The position numbers and the translations under genes were made by a program. From positions 1 through 64,000 of the forward strand of contig JACRHS010000004.1 in assembly GCA_016217595.1 (NCBI GenBank): a DNA stretch of 64,000 nucleotides, given 5' to 3'. Positions 27,894-40,891 of the stretch are shown here, one piece after another. The number at the start of each line of letters is the position of its first letter. Within the stretch, counting starts at the first letter, position 1. A model generated the notes under the pieces. It saw nothing but the letters and a program-made list of their open reading frames with translations, was not told the origin of the DNA and did not search any database. The DNA comes from Opitutia bacterium (GTDB taxonomy: Bacteria > Verrucomicrobiota > Verrucomicrobiia > Opitutales > Opitutaceae).

Positions 27894-27931
27894 GTCTCTT
27901 TAGCCAACGATTCGGAAAACAATAGCTGACG

Positions 27932-31171
<3,240 letters not shown>

Positions 31172-31347
31172 GGACGTAGATTTTGCCGAGGGTTGAGAGC
31201 GCCTCGCGGCGGCGCAAGCGGGAAACGGATTTTCCTGCGAAGTCCTTCGCCCCCCTCCGGCCGTTGAAGCGCTTAACGATGACGACGACAAACCGTTGGC
31301 GCTAGTCGTCGCGCCCGTTACTGTCGCACCCAACTCCCTCCCCGTCG

Positions 31348-32457
31348 ATGTTTCTTCTCCCCGATTTCGATCTTCACGCCTGCGAACGCCCGCGCATCGA
31401 GCACATCGCGCCCGCCGCGCTCGCTACCACACCCAAAACCATCGTGGCAGTCGTCAATCCCCGCAGCGCCGGCGGCCCGCACGATTTCTCCTCCGAAGGC
31501 GATTACTGGTGGCCCGACCCGAAGAACCCCGACGGTCCCTACATCCAACGCGACGGCTTGAGCAACCCCGACAACTTCGTGGCGCACCGCCAGCTCTTGA
31601 TCGGCTTCGCACGTGATTTCTCGACGCTCGCCGCGGCTTATCGGGTGACGCGCGAGGAACGCTATGCCACCGCCGGCGCGCGCCACCTCCGCGCTTGGTT
31701 CGTCGATCCCGCCACACGGATGAACCCCAGCCTGCTCTATTCGCAGGCGATCAAGGGCCGCAGCACCGGGCGCAGCATCGGCGTCATCGACACGCTCCAT
31801 CTTGTGGAAGTGGCGCTCGGCGTCGAAGCCCTGCGCGGCGCAAAAGCGTTCTCCACCGCGGACGACACCGCGGTCACGGCGTGGTTTCGCGATTACCTGC
31901 ACTGGCTGCGCACGCATCCGTACGGCGTCGACGAGAGCAAGGCGGAGAACAACCACGGCACGTGCTGGGCGCTGCAAGCGGCGGCGTTCGCGCACGTGAC
32001 CGGCGACGCGGCGGGGCTCGCGGATTGCCGCCGGCGGTTTAAGGAAATCCTGCTGCCCCGGCAAATGGCGGCCGATGGCAGTTTCCCGCGAGAGCTGGCG
32101 CGGACCAAGCCCTACGGTTACTCGATCTTCAACCTCGATGTGATGACCGCGCTGGCGCAACTGCTCTCCACGCCCGAGGAAAATCTCCTCACGTGGACGC
32201 TGCCCGACGGCCGCAGCATCGCCAAGGGCATCGCGTACCTCGCGCCCTTCCTCGCCGACAAAACAAAATGGCCGGGCAAACGCGACGTGATGTATTGGGA
32301 CGACTGGCCGGTGCGCCAACCCGCGCTGATTTTCGGCGCCCTCGCCACCGGCAACACCGACTGGCTCGCCACGTGGCGGAAGCTCAATCCCGACCCGAGC
32401 GTCGAGGAAATCCAGCGCAACTTCCCCATCCGCCAGCCGGTGCTCTGGATGCGGTAA
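31348..32457 (+). CDS. Alginate-lyase-family polysaccharide lyase
   Basis: This 369-residue protein has the (alpha/alpha) toroid signature of the Alginate_lyase family (PF05426-like). It shows a GDYWWPDP start motif, PYIQRDG, then [29 protein letters not shown] with the catalytic-type Asn/His, and [20 protein letters not shown]. These stretches match lyases that cleave uronate-containing polysaccharides such as alginate or glucuronan. It has no signal peptide at the annotated start, so it is either cytoplasmic and acts on imported oligosaccharides, or the true start is further upstream. No other lyase or uronate gene is near. Confidence 0.85.
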   Translation: MFLLPDFDLHACERPRIEHIAPAALATTPKTIVAVVNPRSAGGPHDFSSEGDYWWPDPKNPDGPYIQRDGLSNPDNFVAHRQLLIGFARDFSTLAAAYRVTREERYATAGARHLRAWFVDPATRMNPSLLYSQAIKGRSTGRSIGVIDTLHLVEVALGVEALRGAKAFSTADDTAVTAWFRDYLHWLRTHPYGVDESKAENNHGTCWALQAAAFAHVTGDAAGLADCRRRFKEILLPRQMAADGSFPRELARTKPYGYSIFNLDVMTALAQLLSTPEENLLTWTLPDGRSIAKGIAYLAPFLADKTKWPGKRDVMYWDDWPVRQPALIFGALATGNTDWLATWRKLNPDPSVEEIQRNFPIRQPVLWMR

Positions 32458-32658
32458 GCGCGACAGAGCGCGCATGTTAGCGCGTGGGGCAATACACCCA
32501 AACTCTGTAGCAACAACGCCTACCGGTGGTTGCAGACACCCAGTGGACTGACTGCGCTCGGAGTCCATCAACGGAGGCACAATTATTGCCTGCTCTTTGG
32601 CAACAGCTTGCGTCGCTCTACACACATTGGCATGGAGCTGGCTAAGCCACTGCCCGCC

Positions 32659-34896
32659 ATGCCCCTTCATTGCCTGTATTTGATTCGTTTCCCTGCCTGC
32701 CTTCAGCATCAACGCCGCTGTCCGCGCGTGCCACGCCTGATTTTATTTTGCGGAGCGATGCTGCTCTACGGCGCTTTTGCGCCAGCTGCCCAAACAATAA
32801 TCCGTGAAAATGACCCGATATCATATTTGCCCCGTATTACTGACCAGCTGTGTAAATTATCTCACGATGGTCGTCATGTGGCGTTGTGCGTCAGCAGCAA
32901 AGACGGTTTCGAAATTATCCGTTGCGATATCGAAAAACCGGAAGACATTCAGACTCTTGCGCAAGCTAGGAGCTTTGCGCAGCGACTGGTCCCGGTATAC
33001 TGGGCACCATCAGGGCGGTTCGTTTTCCGCGATGAACAGCATCATTATTTTATCGCCTCTGGCGCGAACGCAGAGTCGCGCGGCTCCGCCGATCTCCCGC
33101 TGTTGCTGACTGAAAAACCCGACCACGCCAAACCTCCGTCGAAACAGGTCGTGCGTTTCTTTGCGCGCAGCATGGACGACCCGGAATGCGTGCTATTCAC
33201 GCGCACCAGCCAAACCCGCATTGAGCAGCCGGACGATACGCCCCAAACGCAAATATTTTTACTCAAAGCGGATCTACGGACAGGGCAAACGACGATCCTC
33301 TACTCAGGCGTGCATGAAGGACGGGTGCTGTTCGACAGGCAGGGCCGGGCCCGCGTATTGCAAGAAGAGCCAGCGTATTCCGCAACGCGCGACGACATCC
33401 TGCTGCAGCAAGACGACAAAACCCGCGCCATCAGCCTCGACCGACACCTTGGCAAGACGCTGCCTGTCGCCTTCCGTTGGTCGGATAAAAACTATTTCGG
33501 CCCTCGTTCGGTCCCACTCGGTTTGGGCGAAGATCCTGAAATCCTCTATTATGCCTCGAATGTCGGCCGCGATACCTTTGGCCTGTACGCACTAAACCTA
33601 CGCACCTCGGCCCGCACTACCTTTGCTTTGGAAAATCCGACGCAGGATTTGTTCGATCCCACAGAGACTGATTCCGCCGAGCCTGTCGTGGTATATGATC
33701 CAACAAAGTCCAAAGTTGTCGGACTGCGGCTGCCGTCGGGCACGCATTGGCTCGATACCGAGCTGGCGGATGTCCAGACAACACTGGAGAAAAAGCTGCC
33801 GGAGCGCCAAGTGCGGCTGCTGGAGTGGAACGAAACGCGCACCCGTTTTCTCCTGCTGGCAACAAGCATGGAGGATCCTGGACGCTACTACGTGTACGAC
33901 AGGGCTACGCGGCATCTCCTGCACCTACTACGGGTGAATCCCGTCTTGCAGATGGATGCGGTAAATCCGACGCAAACTTGGAGCACCATCACGCCCAACG
34001 GCACAACTTTGCACGGCAGCCTCACAAAACCGCGCCATATCGCACGCATCCCGCCACCCGCGATAGTCCTGGTGCATGACGCCCCTTGGAAGCCGGGTGC
34101 GAGTGCTGGTTACTCCGGCGAGGCGCAGATCCTCGCCCGACAAGGATTCCTGGTTGTACAACTCGAATACCGCGGCTCCCGCGGGCACGGTTTGCGCCAT
34201 CTGAACGCCATCCGCCGCGGCTTCGATCGCGTCCCGCTGGAAGACGTTCGTGCCGCGCTGGCCTGGCTCGCGACTCAACAAAGATACGACACGCGACGCG
34301 TGGCCGTGCTGGGGCATGGCTTTGGCGGCAACCTCGCCTTGCGCGCAGTACAGCTCTACCCGGAGGAGTTTTGCTGCGCGATCGCCATCAATGCACCGCT
34401 CAACCTCGACCGAGACTCGGAAAATCCATCCGCAAAAGGCTACAACGCGATCGTCCAATCCATGCAGCAGAGCACAAGCATCAGCGAAAGCCCTATCATG
34501 ACAATGCCGAAGGGGGACGATGAGACCTATAAATCGTTTCTGTCTTTACCGTCCTTGCCCATGTCTGTCGGCACGTACGATTTCTCCGCTAGCGTGCGGC
34601 GCGAATTCTACGGCGAACCAGCAGCGTTGCGCATCAGCTCACCGATGACTTACGCCGACAAGCAGACCCGGCCAGCCTTGCTTATATATGATATGAGCGC
34701 GAAAGCCGCCGATATCGCCCAAGCCAAAGTACTGTGCGATTCGCTCAAGCGTAACCAACGCGCCGTCGAGCTCGCCGAAATCAAAGGGCGGATGAAATTG
34801 GGCCAAACGATGCTATTTGCGCAGGCTTACGCTCACATCGGCGAATTCCTTAGCCGACACATTTTCGATACCAAAAGCGAAAACACCTCGAAGTAA
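32659..34896 (+). CDS. S9-family (prolyl-oligopeptidase-fold) pseudo-peptidase, copy 1
   Basis: This 745-residue exported protein has a signal or anchor segment (hydrophobic LILFCGAMLLYGAFAPAA), a beta-propeller-like middle (about 45-490) and a C-terminal alpha/beta-hydrolase domain. The hydrolase domain carries S9C landmarks: VLVHDAPW where HGGPW is usual, then GFLVVQLEYRGSRGHG and RRVAVLGHGFGGNLAL. The nucleophile position of GxSxGG is Gly (G554). The Asp loop reads IYDMSAKAADI and the His loop has no His, so the triad is missing. It is probably a binding or scaffold protein. Only two bases separate it from its partner gene. The start is uncertain: 32530 (no ATG) and 32632 are also in frame. 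Confidence 0.82.
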   Translation: MPLHCLYLIRFPACLQHQRRCPRVPRLILFCGAMLLYGAFAPAAQTIIRENDPISYLPRITDQLCKLSHDGRHVALCVSSKDGFEIIRCDIEKPEDIQTLAQARSFAQRLVPVYWAPSGRFVFRDEQHHYFIASGANAESRGSADLPLLLTEKPDHAKPPSKQVVRFFARSMDDPECVLFTRTSQTRIEQPDDTPQTQIFLLKADLRTGQTTILYSGVHEGRVLFDRQGRARVLQEEPAYSATRDDILLQQDDKTRAISLDRHLGKTLPVAFRWSDKNYFGPRSVPLGLGEDPEILYYASNVGRDTFGLYALNLRTSARTTFALENPTQDLFDPTETDSAEPVVVYDPTKSKVVGLRLPSGTHWLDTELADVQTTLEKKLPERQVRLLEWNETRTRFLLLATSMEDPGRYYVYDRATRHLLHLLRVNPVLQMDAVNPTQTWSTITPNGTTLHGSLTKPRHIARIPPPAIVLVHDAPWKPGASAGYSGEAQILARQGFLVVQLEYRGSRGHGLRHLNAIRRGFDRVPLEDVRAALAWLATQQRYDTRRVAVLGHGFGGNLALRAVQLYPEEFCCAIAINAPLNLDRDSENPSAKGYNAIVQSMQQSTSISESPIMTMPKGDDETYKSFLSLPSLPMSVGTYDFSASVRREFYGEPAALRISSPMTYADKQTRPALLIYDMSAKAADIAQAKVLCDSLKRNQRAVELAEIKGRMKLGQTMLFAQAYAHIGEFLSRHIFDTKSENTSK

Positions 34897-34898
34897 AA

Positions 34899-36617
34899 AT
34901 GAAAACCGCCTCCAGCATCTGTCGCCGGCTGACGCATATCGCGCTATCCGCCGCGGCGGCACTCACCGCCCTAGCCGGCTCGCTGCCCGGCGCAGAACGA
35001 GGACATGCCCGTCCGGAAATCACCGATGTTTCCGAACGCATAATCGAGCTGCCTCCGCTGCTGGTAGAAGAGCGCCAAGGAGCGCCGTGGCGTTACGCGT
35101 CGCTGCCAGGGCTCGAAGTGCTTTCGCGCTGCAAAGACGATGCCACCGGGAGATTCGTCCGCGGCTGGTGGCGCGCCCAGACGATGCTGCGCCGGCTGTT
35201 GCCGGCCGAGTTCCAAGGCCAGTTCGATGTGCCGGCAAAATTGATCCTGCACAGTCAAAACGCCAAAAATGCCATCTCTCGCGAGGTCATCGACGAAATG
35301 GTGCGCAAAGATCGCAATACGCCCAACGCCCGCCGTCCCGACATGATCGGGGTCATGCCCAACCTCCGCCTGAACGACCGCGACAGCTGGTTGGCCTTCG
35401 TGTTTCTCGACGAAAAACGCGCCACTGAATCGATTGCCTGCACGCCAAGCCATGTGCGCGCGCTCCTGGAAGCCCGCACTCCGCAGCTGCCGCTCTGGTT
35501 CATCGCCGGCTTCGTGCAGCTGTTTTATGATGCCGAGTTTTTTCAAATGACGCTGACACTCCGGGGAACGCAATGGACCACCGAGGCACATACGCGACTG
35601 ATCGCCCGTAACCCGGCATATCCGCACGCCCTGCTGCCGTTCGAGGAGATGCTGGCAGTCGCGCCGCGCATCGCAGCCAACAACCAACCTGCGAACCTGC
35701 AGTTATGGCGAAAGCAAGCGGCGCTTTTCATCCGCTGGGCTCTGGAGGAAAAGATTCCCGGCCGCGCCGACGCGTTTTGGAAATTTCTGGAGCGGACCTG
35801 CGCCGAGCCCGCCACAGAAAACCTGTTCCGGGAGCATTTCGGCTTCGGCTATGCCGACGCCGAAGACCGTTTGAGTGACTATCTGCCCGCGGCTTTACGC
35901 CGCCCGATCTCCTTCGTCGCCTTGGCTGCAGACGAGCCCAACATCAAGCTGCGTCTGGCATCCGCCGGCGAGATCGCCCGCATCAAAGGCGACTGGGAGC
36001 GGCTGGAAGTCGGCTATGTGCAAATACATTTCCCGATGCTGGCCTCCAAGTATCGCGAACAAGCGCTGCGTACGCTGGAGCACGGCCGTCAGCTTGATTC
36101 GACCGACCCGCAGCTATTGGCCGCGCTGGGTTTGCTGTATTGCGACGACGGCAACGATGCCACTGCCCTGCCGTATCTAGAAGCGGCGGCAAAAGCCAAA
36201 ATTGTCCGGCCGCGTGTTTATTATGAATTGGCGCGAAACTACCTTCGCGCGTGGACTGCCCAGGGCGTGAGCAATGATGGTAAAATCAGCGTCGAGCAGG
36301 CGGCGCGCCTCCTCGAACTTCTGTCGATGGCACGCGCACAAGCGCCGCAATTGCCCGAAGTCTATCAGACCATGTGCGCCGTCTGGGATGCAACGAACGC
36401 CAAGCCCACATACGAGGATCTGGCGGTGCTCGAAGCCGGCGCACGGATGTTCCCTCAAAACACCAGCCTGCCGGCGCTGGCCGCAGCATTCTATCTGCGT
36501 CACGGCCATACCAAGCAAGCGGCGGCACTCATCGACTTCGGACTGGCACTCGCCCCCTATGCAGAAGGCCGCGAAAGTCTGGTCAAAGTCCGCAACTTCC
36601 TCACCAAAACACCGTGA
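34899..36617 (+). CDS. Exported TPR protein with possible degenerate gluzincin domain, copy 1
   Basis: This 572-residue protein has a signal peptide (IALSAAAALTALAGSLPGAE). A middle domain at about 40-340 is followed by TPR-like helices at about 350-560. In the middle domain CTPSH (C181-H185), followed 15 residues later by LPLWFIAGF, has the spacing of the peptidase-MA pair HExxH...PxWxxEG, but with the first His, the Glu and the third-ligand Glu replaced. I infer a dead metallopeptidase-like fold; this needs a structure model. It is translationally coupled to the S9-like gene (2-base gap) and is paralogous to the gene at 39160, with matching stretches such as IGVMPNLRLNDRD and FLDEKRA. Confidence 0.75.
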   Translation: MKTASSICRRLTHIALSAAAALTALAGSLPGAERGHARPEITDVSERIIELPPLLVEERQGAPWRYASLPGLEVLSRCKDDATGRFVRGWWRAQTMLRRLLPAEFQGQFDVPAKLILHSQNAKNAISREVIDEMVRKDRNTPNARRPDMIGVMPNLRLNDRDSWLAFVFLDEKRATESIACTPSHVRALLEARTPQLPLWFIAGFVQLFYDAEFFQMTLTLRGTQWTTEAHTRLIARNPAYPHALLPFEEMLAVAPRIAANNQPANLQLWRKQAALFIRWALEEKIPGRADAFWKFLERTCAEPATENLFREHFGFGYADAEDRLSDYLPAALRRPISFVALAADEPNIKLRLASAGEIARIKGDWERLEVGYVQIHFPMLASKYREQALRTLEHGRQLDSTDPQLLAALGLLYCDDGNDATALPYLEAAAKAKIVRPRVYYELARNYLRAWTAQGVSNDGKISVEQAARLLELLSMARAQAPQLPEVYQTMCAVWDATNAKPTYEDLAVLEAGARMFPQNTSLPALAAAFYLRHGHTKQAAALIDFGLALAPYAEGRESLVKVRNFLTKTP

Positions 36618-36895
36618 ACATACGGTAGTCGAACCTACAGAGTGCAATCGTCGATTCGATCTCTTGAAATCGGTAATCCACTACGCAACCAAAATATGGT
36701 TACAAAGTAGAAATTGATGTCGGTTGGCATCCCGCCAATTCCTTTCATAAATACTGTTACAACCCAAGGATGTCATTACGCGACCCCAGGCATTTAAAAC
36801 ATCGAGACTCGCACAAAACCTCGTGTATCCGCCCAGCCACAGCTTGCTCCGGCGATGGCACTCTGGCATGCAGCGATACTCCTTTTCCGGCCGTC

Positions 36896-39163
36896 ATGCC
36901 ACGTCCCGCCCCACCGCTTCTTGCAACGACACCACTTTCCCGCCGCGCTTTTGCGATCGGTTGGCGAATTGCGCGATGCTGGCTGGCGGTGATTTTCCTC
37001 GGCCTCTTCGACGCAACGGCTCCCGCCGCCGTCCCCGGCGTCAGACAGCTAGTACCTATTTTAACACCGGGAACCGGCTCCCGTTTTTTGCTCTCGCCTG
37101 ACGGGAGACAGGTCGTGCAAGCCACGCAACAAAACGGTCGCGCAACTCTGCTGGTATTCGATGCTGATCACCCGGAAAACCGAACCACCCTCGCCACCAC
37201 CAACCGTAGCGAAGGCGATTTGTTTTTATTTCCGGTCTATTGGACGGACTCCGGCCGCATCGTATACCACGATAGCCGAAATGCCTATTTTGCCGTAGAT
37301 CGTGACGGCCAAGGACCGCTCAAGCTTCTCGACAGAGCCATGCTCGGCGCTGAAGCCGGCGGCGAGCACACCGCGCCGCTCCTCCGCACCGCGCGTTTCA
37401 TAGCGCCCTGCCCCGACGACCACGACGCGGTCATGATCGAGAGCTTCGGTCCAACATCGAGCGCGGCTGCTGGCGTCGACGGGGCAGGCATGACCCGCAG
37501 CGTACTGTTCAAGGTGAACTGTTTCACCGGCGAAAGAGTCACCGTCCGCGCCGTGGAGCGTGAAGGGCGTCTCGTGTACGACTGGATGGGCCGGCCGCGT
37601 CTGGTGCAACTGGAGCCGCTCCATACAGCCGAGCGCGATTTCGCGCTCGTCGCGCCCACCGAGAAACAACGCGACACCAGCCTGGACACTTTGCTCGGCA
37701 CAAAGCTACCGCTCAAGTTTCGCTGCGCACCGGAAAACTACTTCGGCCCACGCTCCATCCCCCTCGGGTTCGGCACCGATCCCGAAATTCTCTACTACGC
37801 CTCGAACATCGGCCGCGACACCTTCGGCCTGTATGCGTTCGATCTGCGCACCAAACAGCGCACAGAGTTTGCCGTCGAAGATCCGGCGCGAGATCTCTTC
37901 TGGCCGTCCCGGAAAGTATTCGGCAATCCAATCCCGATCTTCGACCGCCACCGCCGCCAGATCGTCGGCCTGCGCCTGCCCGTCACCACACATTGGCTCG
38001 ATCCGGAACTCGCGCGCGCCCAGACCTCTTTAGAGGAAATACTGCCGCGCCGCCGCGTCCTGTTGCAGGAGTGGAATGCCCAGCGCACCCGCTTCCTGTT
38101 CTCCACCGTCAGTCTTGACACGCCCGGGCGCTACTACCTCTACAACACCGACACCGCACAACTGCTCCAGCTCGGCCGCATGAAGCCCGATTTGGATTTG
38201 GACACGCTTCATCCCACGCAACCGTGGACCTTCGTCACGCCCGACGGCACGACTCTGCACGGCTGCCTGACCCAACCGCAGCATCCGCTGATCAATCCAC
38301 CGCCCTTGCTCGTGATGCTGCACGACGCGCCGTGGCGGACGAGCATGTGCGATTTCTACTCTCCGGATGCGCAGGTACTCGCCAGCATGGGCTTCCTGGT
38401 GCTGCAACTCGACTATCGCGGCACTTCCGGCCACGGCCTCCGCCACCTGATGGCAATGCGCGAGGGCATCGATCCTATTCCGCTCGAAGACCTCCGCGCC
38501 ACCCTGGCATGGCTCGCGCCGCGGCACCCTTACGACAAGCGTCGCGTGGCGCTGCTGGGGCACGGCTTCGGCGGGTTTCTCGCACTGCGGGCGCTGCAAC
38601 TTTTTCCCAAAGAATTTCGCTGCGCCATCGCCATCGATGCTCCGACCGATCTCGCCGCGGCATATGCACAAACCTATCATGGGTTGGAAAACGGTGCCCG
38701 CGCGATGGATCCATTAATAAAGCCGCAGGATGACCCTACTGAACCCGAGGGTCCTGATGGATTGCACAGTCAGTTTCAGACCCGAGCCATGCGCTCCATG
38801 CCCCAGGCCAGTGAAGCAAAGTTGCCGCGGGTGGATTTCCAGCGCTCGATCCGCCGCCAGTTCTACGGCAGCGCGGGGCCATTGCGGGCCATCTCCCCCT
38901 TGCGCCACCCGGAGACGCTGCAAAAGCCGGTGTTCCTCATCCATGAAACCCACGATCCGATCGTGGCCGTCGAGCAGGCAAAAGAGCTCCGCGATGCACT
39001 CGTACGTGCCGGCCGCAGTCCCGAGTATATGGAACTCGGCGAGTCATTCCTTTACGGCCGACCGGAAATGCGCGCGCGCGTCTTCGCCCGAATCGGCGAG
39101 TTTCTCAACATGCACGTGTACGACTACAAAGTAGACGTCGGCGAAGTCATAGAGCAGAAATGA
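36896..39163 (+). CDS. S9-family (prolyl-oligopeptidase-fold) pseudo-peptidase, copy 2
   Basis: This 755-residue paralogue of the gene at 32659 shares long stretches (YFGPRSIPLGFG, DPEILYYASNIGRDTFGLYA). It has a signal segment (hydrophobic CWLAVIFLGLFDATAPAA), a propeller region and an alpha/beta-hydrolase domain with VMLHDAPW, LQLDYRGTSGHG and VALLGHGFGGFLAL. The nucleophile Ser is again Gly (G557). Here the Asp of the triad is kept (D687 in LIHETHDPIVAV) but the His loop reads LGESFLYG without His. The ATG at 36896 precedes the export signal; the frame is open from 36770. Its stop overlaps the partner start by four bases (ATGA). Confidence 0.82.
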   Translation: MPRPAPPLLATTPLSRRAFAIGWRIARCWLAVIFLGLFDATAPAAVPGVRQLVPILTPGTGSRFLLSPDGRQVVQATQQNGRATLLVFDADHPENRTTLATTNRSEGDLFLFPVYWTDSGRIVYHDSRNAYFAVDRDGQGPLKLLDRAMLGAEAGGEHTAPLLRTARFIAPCPDDHDAVMIESFGPTSSAAAGVDGAGMTRSVLFKVNCFTGERVTVRAVEREGRLVYDWMGRPRLVQLEPLHTAERDFALVAPTEKQRDTSLDTLLGTKLPLKFRCAPENYFGPRSIPLGFGTDPEILYYASNIGRDTFGLYAFDLRTKQRTEFAVEDPARDLFWPSRKVFGNPIPIFDRHRRQIVGLRLPVTTHWLDPELARAQTSLEEILPRRRVLLQEWNAQRTRFLFSTVSLDTPGRYYLYNTDTAQLLQLGRMKPDLDLDTLHPTQPWTFVTPDGTTLHGCLTQPQHPLINPPPLLVMLHDAPWRTSMCDFYSPDAQVLASMGFLVLQLDYRGTSGHGLRHLMAMREGIDPIPLEDLRATLAWLAPRHPYDKRRVALLGHGFGGFLALRALQLFPKEFRCAIAIDAPTDLAAAYAQTYHGLENGARAMDPLIKPQDDPTEPEGPDGLHSQFQTRAMRSMPQASEAKLPRVDFQRSIRRQFYGSAGPLRAISPLRHPETLQKPVFLIHETHDPIVAVEQAKELRDALVRAGRSPEYMELGESFLYGRPEMRARVFARIGEFLNMHVYDYKVDVGEVIEQK

Positions 39164-40875
39164 AACTCCGCCGACCGTCGCAAACGATCTACGGCCTAGC
39201 GAGCAATGCGGGCCTCGCTCTGATCTTTGCGGTTTTGGGTGCGTGCGGCGCGAGGTTGGCGGCGGAAGAATCGACGCCTGCAACATCGGAACGAATCGTG
39301 GAGCTGCCGCCGTTGCTCGTTGAGGAGTCGAAGGCCCCGCCCTGGCACTATGTGGCCGTCACGGGCGCGGAGTTTCTCTCGCGCTGCAAGGACGACACCA
39401 CGGAGGAGTTTGTCTGCGGCTGGCTGCGCGCACAGGACTTGTTGAAGCGGATTCTGCCGCCGGAGTTTCATTGCCAGATGAGCGTGCCTCACACGCTCCT
39501 GCTCTACAGCCAGTCACTGAAATCAAGTGTGTCTCGTGAAGTGATCAACGAAATGGTTGCCCAGGAGCGCCAGAGGCCGAAGGCCCGCCGCCGGCCAGAT
39601 GCCATCGGGGTCATGCCCAACATGCGCCTCAACGACCGCGACGCCTGGGCCTCCTTCGTGTTTCTCGATGAGAAACGCGCGCCGGAAATCATCACCTGCA
39701 CCTCTTACCACGTGCTGTTCGTCTTGGATATGCGAACGCCGCAGTTGCCCCCGTGGTTCATCAGCGGATTCGTGCAATTGTTCGAGGACGTCGAATTCCT
39801 GCGTGATGCGTTGCGCGTCAATCCAACCCGCTGGCTCTCCGACGAGACCACAAAGGCGATCCTCCTCGATCCGGATTTTCCGCGCGCGCTGCTGCCGATG
39901 CAGGAACTGTTGGCCACCGCGCCAAGGATTACCGACAAAGATCCCGACTGGCAGCGACAGCTATGGCGATCCCAGGCGGCCCTTTTCATCCGTTGGGCAC
40001 TCGATAAAAAAGCACCGCAACGCGCCGCCGGTTTCTGGAAATTCGTGTCCCGCACGTGCACCGAGCCGCTCACTGAAGCTCTGTTTCAAGAATGCTTCGG
40101 CATGGATTTTGCCGACGCGCGAGACCGGTTGAGCGATTATCTGCCCACGGCGTTGCGACAATCCCAGCTTTTCCCGGGTGAAAAATTCACCCCGCCGCCG
40201 ATCAAGCTGCGCCCGGCCACCGATAGCGAAATCGCACGCATCAAGGGCGATTGGGAACGGCTGGAAATCGGTTACGTCCAGAGGCGTTTCCCGGCGCTGG
40301 TTGAAAAATATCGGGATCAAGCGCAGCACACGCTGGAGCGCTCCTACAACCTCGGCGCACGCGACCCGCGACTGCAAGCCGCGCTCGGGCTCTTCCACTG
40401 CGACACCAAGAATCCCGCAATGGCCCGCGAATACCTCGAAGCCGCCGTGGCAGCCCGGGTGACGCGGCCCCGCGCCTACTACGAACTCGCCCAACTTTAT
40501 CTTCGCGAGGTCTTGGCCGCGCCAGCTGGTACAAATGGCAAATTGAGCGGCGCACAAGCCGCGCCGATTCTCGAGCTGTTGCTGACAGCACGCGCCCAGT
40601 CGCCGCAATTGCCCGAAATCTATCTACTAATCGGCGCGATCTGGGAGCGCTGTGCGGATGCGCCGACGGCGTATCATCTCGCAATCATGGAGGAGGGTGC
40701 GCGGCTATTTCCCCGCCATCCTTCCCTCGGCGCCCTGGCCGCACTGCAGCTGATTCGCAACGGGCAGACCGACAGAGCGGCGGCGTTGATCGATTTCGGC
40801 CTGAGCTTTGCCCTCGTACCCGAAAGCCGGGCACTGTTCGAAAAACTCCGGTCCTTCCTCCCCCATGCGCCGTGA
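39160..40875 (+). CDS. Exported TPR protein with possible degenerate gluzincin domain, copy 2
   Basis: This 571-residue paralogue of the gene at 34899 has the same plan: signal peptide (GLALIFAVLGACGARLAAE), a middle domain and a TPR-like C-terminus. The motif pair is CTSYH (H184) then LPPWFISGF, again lacking the first His and both catalytic or ligand Glu of HExxH...WxxEG. Both copies keep the conserved start VELPPLLVEE and the block IKGDWERLEIGYVQ. It is coupled to the S9-like gene by an ATGA overlap and converges on the response-regulator gene with a 16-base gap. Function is unknown; pairing with the S9-like protein in both copies suggests a complex. Confidence 0.75.
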   Translation: MKLRRPSQTIYGLASNAGLALIFAVLGACGARLAAEESTPATSERIVELPPLLVEESKAPPWHYVAVTGAEFLSRCKDDTTEEFVCGWLRAQDLLKRILPPEFHCQMSVPHTLLLYSQSLKSSVSREVINEMVAQERQRPKARRRPDAIGVMPNMRLNDRDAWASFVFLDEKRAPEIITCTSYHVLFVLDMRTPQLPPWFISGFVQLFEDVEFLRDALRVNPTRWLSDETTKAILLDPDFPRALLPMQELLATAPRITDKDPDWQRQLWRSQAALFIRWALDKKAPQRAAGFWKFVSRTCTEPLTEALFQECFGMDFADARDRLSDYLPTALRQSQLFPGEKFTPPPIKLRPATDSEIARIKGDWERLEIGYVQRRFPALVEKYRDQAQHTLERSYNLGARDPRLQAALGLFHCDTKNPAMAREYLEAAVAARVTRPRAYYELAQLYLREVLAAPAGTNGKLSGAQAAPILELLLTARAQSPQLPEIYLLIGAIWERCADAPTAYHLAIMEEGARLFPRHPSLGALAALQLIRNGQTDRAAALIDFGLSFALVPESRALFEKLRSFLPHAP

Positions 40876-40891
40876 GCGGCGCGGCTCGACC

